Below the pieces are notes generated by a model. That model was given only the letters and a program-made list of their open reading frames with translations. It did not search any database and was not told the origin of the DNA. Shown here one piece after another: positions 1 through 5,333 of a DNA stretch of 5,333 nucleotides (position 1 is its first letter; the number at the start of each line of letters is the position of its first letter). The position numbers and the translations under genes are program-made. Source of the stretch: Eubacteriales Family XIII. Incertae Sedis bacterium. GTDB taxonomy: Bacteria > Bacillota > Clostridia > Peptostreptococcales > Anaerovoracaceae. The stretch is from contig JAITEX010000142.1 of NCBI GenBank assembly GCA_031281765.1, positions 1-5,333 on the forward strand, written 5' to 3'.

Positions 1-14
1 AACACACCTGCCCG

Positions 15-44
15 GCCCGGGAGCGCGGTACATCGCTCCCGGGC
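15..44. other. GC-rich perfect hairpin upstream of the DUF4349 gene
   Basis: An 11-base arm, GCCCGGGAGCG (15-25), is matched exactly by CGCTCCCGGGC (34-44) around an 8-base loop. No T-run follows; the next bases are gataacagaaac. It is therefore not a canonical intrinsic terminator. It could be the end of an upstream transcript, with termination or 3' end protection lacking a U-tract, or a leader hairpin in the DUF4349 mRNA. The ribosome binding site starts 12 bases after the stem, so the hairpin would not hide it. The fold is seen directly; its role is inferred. Confidence 0.6.
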
Positions 45-56
45 GATAACAGAAAC

Positions 57-61
57 GGAGG
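57..61 (+). promoter_or_regulatory. Ribosome binding site of the DUF4349 gene
   Basis: GGAGG lies 6 bases before the ATG at 68, inside the longer purine run ACGGAGGGAGA. This strong, well-spaced Shine-Dalgarno sequence supports 68 as the start. No convincing -35/-10 pair is visible in bases 1-56, so the promoter may lie upstream of the window. Confidence 0.85.
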
Positions 62-67
62 GAGATT

Positions 68-1030
68 ATGCGAAAATCGAAACGGGTTCTTGCGGCGGTT
101 TTAGCCGTAGTACTGATCATTTCGGCGGCGGCGCTGACGGCGGCGTGCAGCGGTAAATCGGAGAGCAGCATTTCGGACGAGGCGCTGTCAACTGCGGACG
201 CAGGGGATGCAAGCTCATCCTATTCGGAGGCGGCGATGGCGGAGAGCGGCGCGGGTTCTGCGGCGATGGACACTGCGGCGACCGGCGGGGACGCGGGAAG
301 CGCTGCGGTTGCCGAGGGGCGCAAGCTTATCAGGAGGGTCAGCATACAGACGGAGACGAAGGCGCTCGATACCTTTATGGAACGCGCCGAGGCGGATGTC
401 AAATCCGCGGGCGGGTATTTCGAAAACAGGACCGAGAGCGATGATTACAACGGTTCCGGGATACGATCCGCCTCGTTTACGGTGCGCGTTCCCGTCACCA
501 GGGCGGACGGGTTTATCGACTCCATCAAGGAAAACTCGAATGTGACGCACAGCAGCGAAACGACGGAAGATGTGACGCTCATCTATACGGATACGGAAAA
601 TCTGAAAAAGATGTATGAGCTGGAACAGCAGAATCTGCTGAAAATGCTGGAAGACGCGACGAAAATATCCGATATGATGGATATTGAACAGCGGCTTGCG
701 GAAGTGCGTTACAATCTGGAAGCGCAGACCTCTCAGCTGCGGACCTATGACAATCTCGTCGATTACGCGACGATAGACGTAAATGTCCGCGAAGTCGAGT
801 ATCTCACGACGCCGAAAAAGGAAAGCGCGGGGACGCGTATCAGCAAGGGCTTTTCGGGCAGCCTCGGCTCGCTCGCGGGCGGCCTGCAGAATTTCGGGGT
901 CGGGTTTATAATAGCGCTGCCGTACTTGCTCTTTGCCGCGCTCCTCGCCATCATCGTCTACATCGTCGTGCGACGCGTGATAAAACGCGCAGTGAAACGG
1001 AGGGCGGAGAAGAATATCGGGGAGCGCTGA
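68..1030 (+). CDS. DUF4349 domain envelope lipoprotein
   Basis: A 320-residue envelope protein of unknown biochemical function, assigned to the DUF4349 family by its recognisable architecture. Residues 1-26 form a lipoprotein-type signal peptide: a basic start (RKSKR), a hydrophobic core, then LTAAC with Cys27 as the probable lipidated residue. The box is slightly off consensus, because Leu sits at -4 and Thr at -3. Residues 28-84 are a low-complexity Ala/Ser/Gly/Asp linker, as expected for a flexible exported spacer. The DUF4349 core runs from about 85 to 245. It opens with RKLIRRVSIQTET, has the SASFTVRVPV strand near 134-143, and contains a helical, probably coiled-coil stretch at about 171-225 (LEQQNLLKMLEDA, IEQRLAEVRYNLE). 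VDYATIDVNVRE (231-242) closes the core. A transmembrane helix at about 277-301 is followed by a basic tail (RRVIKRAVKRR), predicting an outside N-terminus and a cytosolic C-terminus. The protein would thus be anchored twice. The gene has its own terminator and appears to be monocistronic in this window. Confidence 0.9.
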   Translation: MRKSKRVLAAVLAVVLIISAAALTAACSGKSESSISDEALSTADAGDASSSYSEAAMAESGAGSAAMDTAATGGDAGSAAVAEGRKLIRRVSIQTETKALDTFMERAEADVKSAGGYFENRTESDDYNGSGIRSASFTVRVPVTRADGFIDSIKENSNVTHSSETTEDVTLIYTDTENLKKMYELEQQNLLKMLEDATKISDMMDIEQRLAEVRYNLEAQTSQLRTYDNLVDYATIDVNVREVEYLTTPKKESAGTRISKGFSGSLGSLAGGLQNFGVGFIIALPYLLFAALLAIIVYIVVRRVIKRAVKRRAEKNIGER

Positions 1031-1048
1031 TTATCCCCTCAGCTATTG

Positions 1049-1081
1049 ATACGCGCGGCATTCCGTCGCGCGTATTTTTTT
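1049..1081 (+). terminator. Intrinsic terminator after the DUF4349 gene
   Basis: ATACGCGCG (1049-1057) pairs perfectly with CGCGCGTAT (1067-1075). A G-T wobble (1058/1066) extends the stem, and the remaining loop is 7 bases. A run of seven T (1075-1081) follows at once. The stem starts 18 bases after the TGA at 1028-1030. This is a textbook Rho-independent terminator and separates the DUF4349 gene from the uppP-ftsK-rimO run. Confidence 0.93.
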
Positions 1082-1090
1082 AATACGAAT

Positions 1091-1123
1091 TTAACAGAAG
1101 AAACACACGTTTAATGGTATTAT
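1091..1123 (+). promoter_or_regulatory. Candidate promoter of the uppP-ftsK-rimO operon
   Basis: The AT-rich gap after the terminator contains TGGTATTAT (1115-1123), which fits an extended -10 element (TG-N-TATTAT; TATTAT matches TATAAT at 5 of 6). A second -10-like hexamer, TTTAAT, lies at 1110-1115, and a -35-like TTAACA at 1091-1096. Spacing between TTAACA and either hexamer is poor: 21 bases to TATTAT and 13 to TTTAAT. If TATTAT is used, transcription would start near 1130, almost at the ribosome binding site. If TTTAAT is used, it would start near 1122. A short inverted repeat, CACAC (1104-1108) and GTGTG (1125-1129), flanks the -10 region and could be an operator or chance. The terminator upstream makes a promoter here likely; the exact elements are uncertain. 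Confidence 0.45.
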
Positions 1124-1129
1124 AGTGTG

Positions 1130-1134
1130 GGAGG
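1130..1134 (+). promoter_or_regulatory. Ribosome binding site deciding the uppP start
   Basis: GGAGG ends 4 bases before the ATG at 1139. An in-frame GTG at 1127 would give a protein four residues longer, but it precedes and abuts this Shine-Dalgarno sequence and has no purine-rich motif of its own. Starting at 1139 also gives the family-typical N-terminus, MSIWKAIILGLVQG. Confidence 0.85.
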
Positions 1135-1138
1135 CAAT

Positions 1139-1987
1139 ATGAGTATTTGGAAAGCAATAATTTTGGGTCTTGTACAGGGCCTGGCGGAATTCCTGCCCAT
1201 TTCGAGCTCGGGACATCTCGCGATACTTCAGCACTATCTCGGCATAGATGCAAGTAATGCGCTCGTGTTTACCGTGCTGCTCCATCTCGGCACGCTGGTA
1301 GCGGTTTCTGTGGCGTACCGGCGTGATATAGCGGAACTGATAGTGGAATTTGTGCGTATGATAGGGGATATTTTCACGGGGAAAGGCCCCGGGCTTCGCG
1401 AAAACGATATGCGGAAACTTGCCGTGATGATACTCGTTGCGACGATTCCGGCGGCGGTGTGCGGCGTTCTGTTCGACAGCTTTATAGCGCGCGTCTTCAC
1501 CTCAATAATACTGATTGGCGTCTGCCTTATCATCACGGGTACGGCGCTGTTTGTGGCCGAGCGTATCGCGTCGGGCAAACGGGACCTGCACCGGGCGAAT
1601 TTCCGCAACGCGTTTACGATAGGGCTGTTTCAGGCTATTGCGCTTTTGCCGGGCATTTCCCGTTCCGGTTCTACGATAGTCGGCGGCCTCGTACTCGGGT
1701 TCAAACGGGATCTCGCCGTACGGTTTGCGTTTCTCATTTCCATACCGACCGTACTCGGCGCCGTCGTGCTCGAGATACCGGACGCCATTAAAGCGGGCAT
1801 CACGGGCGATATGTTCGTTCCCGCGCTTATCGGTATAATTGTTTCGGCTGTTTCGGGGTTTATCGCAATCAAGGCGATGATACGCGTGGTGACGTCCGAT
1901 AAACTGATGTTTTTTTCAATCTATACGTGGGCGGTCGGCGCCATCGTTATCGTGACCGCTCTGTTTCATGTGGGAGGAACGGTGTAA
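1139..1987 (+). CDS. uppP: Undecaprenyl-diphosphate phosphatase UppP (BacA family)
   Basis: An integral membrane enzyme of 282 residues that removes one phosphate from undecaprenyl diphosphate. It regenerates the C55 carrier used for peptidoglycan and other wall polymers, and in several bacteria raised levels of this family confer bacitracin resistance. The first catalytic motif is at residues 13-27: Gln13 and Glu17 of the (E/Q)xxxE pattern, then PISSSGH ending at His26. The second is at about 162-178: GLFQAIALLPGISRSG, with the conserved Pro171-Gly172, Ser174, Arg175, Ser176 and Gly177. Both motifs are intact, so an active enzyme is expected. Many hydrophobic helices are visible, including residues 94-113, 119-139 and 228-248, and the FLISIPTVLGA segment follows motif 2 as usual in the family. 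Length is normal. The gene opens a three-gene run, and its TAA stop touches the ftsK ATG. Its last codons also carry the ftsK ribosome binding site, so the two genes are probably translationally coupled. Confidence 0.97.
   Translation: MSIWKAIILGLVQGLAEFLPISSSGHLAILQHYLGIDASNALVFTVLLHLGTLVAVSVAYRRDIAELIVEFVRMIGDIFTGKGPGLRENDMRKLAVMILVATIPAAVCGVLFDSFIARVFTSIILIGVCLIITGTALFVAERIASGKRDLHRANFRNAFTIGLFQAIALLPGISRSGSTIVGGLVLGFKRDLAVRFAFLISIPTVLGAVVLEIPDAIKAGITGDMFVPALIGIIVSAVSGFIAIKAMIRVVTSDKLMFFSIYTWAVGAIVIVTALFHVGGTV
1973..1977 (+). promoter_or_regulatory. Ribosome binding site of ftsK inside the end of uppP
   Basis: GGAGG (within TGGGAGGAAC) lies 10 bases before the ATG at 1988 and within the final codons of uppP. 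The uppP TAA occupies 1985-1987, directly before the ATG. Ribosomes finishing uppP therefore stop next to the ftsK start, which supports coupling. Confidence 0.8.
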
Positions 1988-4747
1988 ATGGCGAAAAAAA
2001 AGGCGAAGAGTACGCGCGGCGGGAAAAAGAAGCAAACGACCACGGGAATCCGCAGCGGCCCCGGCCGCGTCATCGCGGGAATCATCTGTTTCGCGGTAGC
2101 CGCGCTGCTTGTCGTTGCGTTTTACTTCAAATCCGCGGGAGCGTTCGGAAGCGCCATTACGGGATTCTTTTTCGGCGTATTCGGCAAGCCCGGCTATGCC
2201 GTGCCGATTATCTTTATCGCTGTCGGCCTGCTTGTGTTTATCAGAAAACATCCGCTGAAATTGGGTCGGAACGCGGCTTATCTTTCGGGAATCTATTTCG
2301 CGTTCATCCTTATCTTCGCGGGCTTCGATATGGATTCCGCAGCTTCGCCGCTGAAAGGCGCGGAACTTTCTCAGGTCTATAAGGCAAGCGCGAACGGAAA
2401 CGCCGGCGGTATTATCGGCATGTACGTCGACGCGGGGCTCGTCAAGATACTCGGCGTAGCGGGTATGTTCATCTTCGGCTTTGTCTTGCTCGCGATACTG
2501 TCGGTGCTGATGTGCTATCCGTATGCGGCGCCGCATTGGGAAAGCCACGCTGAGAAAAGGGCCGTGAAAAAACAGGAGCGGGCGGAGCGGAAAGAAGAAC
2601 GGCGTCGCGCGAAGGAAGCGCGGTTTACCGGCGAGGCAATCACAAAGAAAACGGGGTTTATTGATTCGCTTGCCGAGGGCGGCGGCCCCGGGGAATACCG
2701 GGCGGTAACCGAGGCGAAGCAGGCAAAGATACTTTCGGCGGTCAATGACGACGAGACGATTACGGGGGACGCGGGGGACGACATCATCGCGAGCCGGAAA
2801 GCGGATACCGGGCTGCATCCCGAGGAGATACTGACGGGCTACGGCGTCGATCCGGTACGCGTCGGTGAGCCCGGAAAAGGGCTCGGCGATGAATACAATG
2901 AAGGTTTTGCGTCGCCTTCGCGGCCCGGGGGGCGTGAAAAGGGCAGTGGCGCGGGCGGCGGCATAGCGGCTTCGGCTGCTCAGGCTTCCGCGAACGGCGT
3001 CGCAAGCGGCGGCGGGGAATCCGACGACCCCTTCGATTTCGACGACATCGACAGCTACGATCCGGAAGCGAACGCGGCGTCTATGGATGGAGCGCTTGCG
3101 GCCGCGAAGGCGCCGCCGCGCGTCAAGAAAGCTCCGCCGAAGCCGGATGCGCTCGCCTCATACAAACTTCCGCCCATCGATCTTTTGAACAAGAGCCGCC
3201 GGTCAGAGGGTATGCAAAACGCGGCTGATCTGCGCCACCGGGCGGGACGTCTTGAACAGGCGCTGAAAGACTTTCGCGTCGATGCGAGCGTCGTCAATGT
3301 GACGGTCGGACCGACGGTGACGCGCTACGAGGTCGAACCCGATATAGGCGTGAAAATACAGAGCATCAAGAGCCTTGAACCGGATTTGGCGCTGAAGCTC
3401 GAGGTGGACAGCGTACGCGTGGTGCCGATGCCGGGCAAGGCCGTTATCGGCATTGAGGCGTCGAATACGCGCACGACGCTCGTGACGCTGCGCGATATTA
3501 TTGACTCACCGGAGTTTCGTATGGCGGATTCGAAGATTTCATTTGTGCTCGGCAAGGATATTTCCGGTACGCGCATGATAGAAGACCTCGCGGAAATGCC
3601 GCACCTGCTCATAGCGGGCACGACGGGGAGCGGCAAGAGTGTCTGCATCAACAGTATATTGCTCAGCATTCTTTACCGCGCGCGGCCGGACGAGGTCAAA
3701 TTCATTATGATAGACCCGAAGATAGTGGAGCTGCGCAGTTACAATGACATACCGCATCTGCTGCTGCCGGTGGTTTCTGAGCCCGAGCGCGCGGCGACGG
3801 CCCTCGGCTACGCGGTGACCATTATGGAGGAACGGTACCGGAAGTTCGCGAATATGCGTGTGAGCAGCTTGCAGGATTACAACAAAAGAATTGCATCGGA
3901 CGCGAACGAGGAAGTATTGCCGCAGATAGTCATCGTGATAGACGAGCTGTCGGACCTCATGCTTATCGCGCCCGCAAAGGTCCAGGAATACATCAACCGG
4001 CTCGCCGCCAAGGCGCGCGCGGCCGGCATCCATCTGATAGTCGCGACGCAGCAACCGCTCGCGTCCATTTTGACGAGCGTCATCAAGGCGAATATCCCGT
4101 CGCGCATCGCGTTTTCCGTTGCGTCGAATTCTTCGTCGCGCGTCATACTCGACGAACCCGGCGCGGAACGGCTGCTCGGCAAGGGCGATATGCTTTTCAA
4201 GTCGGTTTCCATGCGCGAGCCGGTGCGCATACAGGGCAGTTTTGTGAATATGAGCGAGGTGAAGAAGGTCACTGACTATATCCGCAAACAGATGGATCCG
4301 GACTACAGCCCCGACATTATGGAGGTCGTCACGGCAAATTCGACGGGGCAGTTGACGGAGGACGAAGATGAATTCTTCCGCGACGCGGTCGAGATGGTCG
4401 TTGCGGCCAAGCAGGCTTCCGTATCGATGATACAGCGCCGGTTCCGCATCGGGTATAACAGGGCGGCGCGTCTCGTGGATATGATGGAGGAGCGCGGCGT
4501 CGTCGCGGGGAGCGACGGGACGAACAAACCGCGCAAGGTGATTATGTCGAACGAACAGCTGAACGCATTTCTCGGCGAGGGACGCGCTGCTGCGGGCGGC
4601 CCTGACAGCGCTGCGGGTTCGGCACGTGATTCTGCGCCAGCCGGCGAAAGCGCCGGTTCCTACGACGAGCCGCCGTTCGATATGTCCGATGACGAGCCGG
4701 AAAGCGCCCCTGATGATGATACCGGCTATGCGGAAGATGACGAATGA
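1988..4747 (+). CDS. ftsK: DNA translocase FtsK/SpoIIIE
   Basis: A 919-residue membrane-anchored ATPase that pumps double-stranded DNA through the closing septum, either at division (FtsK) or into a forespore (SpoIIIE). After a Lys-rich start come about four membrane segments (near 28-47, 71-85, 97-112 and 151-175). A long linker (about 185-390) begins with a Lys/Arg/Glu-rich helix (186-212) and continues as Ala/Gly/Asp-rich low complexity. The alpha domain is at about 392-510. The RecA-like motor (about 511-770) has Walker A GTTGSGKS at 544-551, the MIDPK motif at 574-578, and Walker B IVIVIDEL at 647-654 with Asp652 and Glu653. The gamma winged helix (about 794-854) has the canonical QRRFRIGYNRAARL that reads polar DNA signals. 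Two oddities stand out: the segment after Walker B reads TQQPLASILTS where the family has TQRPS-DVITG, and an acidic tail of about 65 residues follows gamma. The ATG at 1988 touches the uppP stop. FtsK and SpoIIIE cannot be told apart from sequence alone here. Confidence 0.96.
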   Translation: MAKKKAKSTRGGKKKQTTTGIRSGPGRVIAGIICFAVAALLVVAFYFKSAGAFGSAITGFFFGVFGKPGYAVPIIFIAVGLLVFIRKHPLKLGRNAAYLSGIYFAFILIFAGFDMDSAASPLKGAELSQVYKASANGNAGGIIGMYVDAGLVKILGVAGMFIFGFVLLAILSVLMCYPYAAPHWESHAEKRAVKKQERAERKEERRRAKEARFTGEAITKKTGFIDSLAEGGGPGEYRAVTEAKQAKILSAVNDDETITGDAGDDIIASRKADTGLHPEEILTGYGVDPVRVGEPGKGLGDEYNEGFASPSRPGGREKGSGAGGGIAASAAQASANGVASGGGESDDPFDFDDIDSYDPEANAASMDGALAAAKAPPRVKKAPPKPDALASYKLPPIDLLNKSRRSEGMQNAADLRHRAGRLEQALKDFRVDASVVNVTVGPTVTRYEVEPDIGVKIQSIKSLEPDLALKLEVDSVRVVPMPGKAVIGIEASNTRTTLVTLRDIIDSPEFRMADSKISFVLGKDISGTRMIEDLAEMPHLLIAGTTGSGKSVCINSILLSILYRARPDEVKFIMIDPKIVELRSYNDIPHLLLPVVSEPERAATALGYAVTIMEERYRKFANMRVSSLQDYNKRIASDANEEVLPQIVIVIDELSDLMLIAPAKVQEYINRLAAKARAAGIHLIVATQQPLASILTSVIKANIPSRIAFSVASNSSSRVILDEPGAERLLGKGDMLFKSVSMREPVRIQGSFVNMSEVKKVTDYIRKQMDPDYSPDIMEVVTANSTGQLTEDEDEFFRDAVEMVVAAKQASVSMIQRRFRIGYNRAARLVDMMEERGVVAGSDGTNKPRKVIMSNEQLNAFLGEGRAAAGGPDSAAGSARDSAPAGESAGSYDEPPFDMSDDEPESAPDDDTGYAEDDE
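4639..4658. other. Small GC hairpin in the ftsK C-terminal tail
   Basis: CCGGCG (4641-4646) pairs with CGCCGG (4651-4656) across a 4-base loop (aaag). One wobble and one A-T pair extend the stem. It lies inside the coding sequence about 85 bases before the rimO start, with no T-run. It may simply follow from GC-rich Ala/Gly codons, or it may influence the mRNA ahead of rimO. The fold is visible; a role is not shown. Confidence 0.3.
4732..4736 (+). promoter_or_regulatory. Weak ribosome binding site of rimO
   Basis: GGAAG lies 7 bases before the ATG at 4744, inside the last codons of ftsK. It is weaker than the GGAGG sites of the other three genes. This fits a gene translated mainly by ribosomes re-initiating at the ATGA overlap with ftsK. 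Confidence 0.55.
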
Positions 4748-5333
4748 GCGGTAAGGGCCGCGTCGCCGGGGCTCAGGCGGCGCCCGTGAGGGTCTATATA
4801 GAGACGCTGGGGTGTTTCAAAAACTTCGAGGATTCCGAACGGGCGGCCGGTTTGCTTGAGAGTGAGGGAATCACGCTCTGCTCAGATCCCGCGGACGCGG
4901 ACGCCATTATGGTCAATACCTGCGGCTTTGTCGAGGACGCGAAACGCGAATCAATAGATCGCATATTTGAGCTTGCCGCGTATAAGGACGCCGGCGGCGC
5001 GAAAAAGGCGCTTGTCGTGACGGGCTGCCTGTCACAGAAATACGGCGAGGAATTATTCGCGGATATGCCGGAGGTCGATGCCTTTCTCGGGGTAAACGAT
5101 TACGATAAACTGCCGGAGATACTCCTGGCTTTGACGGGAGCGGTTTCTGCGCGCGCCTCCGGGGACGGAGATGAGCCGGACCGGCGCATCGAGGTTTCCG
5201 GCAGGGCAGGGATACTCACCGGGCCGCGAAGGGCGCTTTCCGCGCGCTACAGCGCGTTTCTGAAAATTGCCGAGGGTTGCAGCAACAGGTGTACCTACTG
5301 CGCCATCCCCTCGATACGCGGCGACTATCGCAG
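4744..5333 (+). CDS. rimO: Ribosomal protein S12 methylthiotransferase RimO (5' part)
   Basis: The first 196 codons of a radical SAM enzyme that, in this family, adds a methylthio group to the conserved aspartate of ribosomal protein S12. The frame is open to the window edge. The N-terminal methylthiotransferase domain (about 16-130) has its three cluster cysteines: Cys24 in ETLGCFKN, Cys60 in NTCGFVEDAKRES, and Cys95 in TGCLSQKY. The radical SAM domain begins with FLKIAEGCSNRCTYCAIP, in which Cys179, Cys183 and Cys186 form the CxxxCxxC site for the SAM-binding 4Fe-4S cluster. The GC-KN-DSE signature and AIPSIRGDYR favour RimO over MiaB (usually YGCQMN) and MtaB (usually GCKVN). The rest of the radical SAM domain and the C-terminal TRAM domain would lie beyond the window, since family members are usually about 440 residues. 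The ATG overlaps the ftsK stop as ATGA. The next in-frame start, GTG at 4786, has no clear ribosome binding site. The roughly 14-residue Ala/Gly-rich lead before VRVYIETLGC is slightly longer than usual. Confidence 0.95.
   Translation, partial: MSGKGRVAGAQAAPVRVYIETLGCFKNFEDSERAAGLLESEGITLCSDPADADAIMVNTCGFVEDAKRESIDRIFELAAYKDAGGAKKALVVTGCLSQKYGEELFADMPEVDAFLGVNDYDKLPEILLALTGAVSARASGDGDEPDRRIEVSGRAGILTGPRRALSARYSAFLKIAEGCSNRCTYCAIPSIRGDYR

Noticed and set aside
2..49. A short open frame ending at TAA 47-49 that could be the tail of an upstream gene
   Set aside because: Only 15 codons are visible, they run through the GC hairpin, and other frames are open here too. Nothing supports one frame over another.
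217..320. Repeated GC-rich words (CGGCGATGG at 231 and 261) in the DUF4349 linker
   Set aside because: They encode a low-complexity Ala/Ser/Gly/Asp spacer and are imperfect and unspaced. This is ordinary codon-biased linker sequence, not a defined repeat element.
1031..1138. Search for a riboswitch or small RNA in the 108-base gap before uppP
   Set aside because: After the terminator only 57 bases remain. They are AT-rich and show no structured aptamer-like folding beyond the 5-base repeat around the -10.
1927..2382. A plus-strand frame of 151 codons overlapping the uppP end and ftsK start
   Set aside because: It runs out of frame through two clearly identified genes, and its product is Arg-rich with no recognisable domain. 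The GGAGG at 1973 serves ftsK.
2764..2780. Tandem GGGGGACGC/GGGGGACGA words in the ftsK linker
   Set aside because: Two copies encoding GDAGDD in a disordered linker are too few and too short to be a functional repeat array.
1916..2818. A 300-codon open frame on the minus strand opposite uppP and ftsK
   Set aside because: Its product is rich in Arg, His and Asp with no recognisable domain, and it lies opposite well-conserved coding sequence. In GC-rich DNA such long antisense frames arise from codon bias.
3539..4054. A 171-codon minus-strand frame opposite the FtsK motor domain
   Set aside because: It mirrors the most conserved part of ftsK, shows no family resemblance, and has no independent support as a gene.

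Overview
The window looks like ordinary core chromosome from a GC-rich member of the Bacillota, most likely an uncultured Clostridia-type bacterium. Three things point there: a DUF4349 lipoprotein with a Gram-positive style envelope layout, strong GGAGG ribosome binding sites before three of the four genes, and the order ftsK/spoIIIE then rimO, which in many Clostridia leads on to pgsA, cinA and recA. Codons are rich in third-position G and C throughout, and no gene looks foreign. Genus and species cannot be read from this sequence.

Layout. Bases 1-67 hold a perfect GC-rich hairpin and the ribosome binding site of the first gene. Bases 68-1030 encode a DUF4349 envelope lipoprotein, closed by a textbook intrinsic terminator at 1049-1081. 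The 57 bases after the terminator carry a plausible promoter. A tightly packed run of three genes follows on the same strand: uppP (1139-1987, undecaprenyl-diphosphate phosphatase), ftsK/spoIIIE (1988-4747, DNA translocase, whose ATG directly follows the uppP stop) and rimO (4744 to the window edge, ribosomal protein S12 methylthiotransferase, overlapping ftsK by ATGA). All genes are on the + strand. No tRNA, rRNA, CRISPR, insertion sequence or phage gene was seen.

How the genes fit together. UppP recycles the lipid carrier for cell-wall synthesis. FtsK clears chromosome DNA from the division septum, or pumps it into the forespore if the organism sporulates. RimO modifies the ribosome. Their close packing suggests co-transcription and translational coupling of housekeeping genes, not a dedicated pathway. 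The DUF4349 protein is a separate transcription unit of unknown function.

I found no convincing new biological system. The points most worth checking are in FtsK: a clearly altered version of the usually near-invariant TQRPS-VITG segment of the motor, and an extra acidic tail after the DNA-reading winged-helix domain that echoes a motif in its linker.
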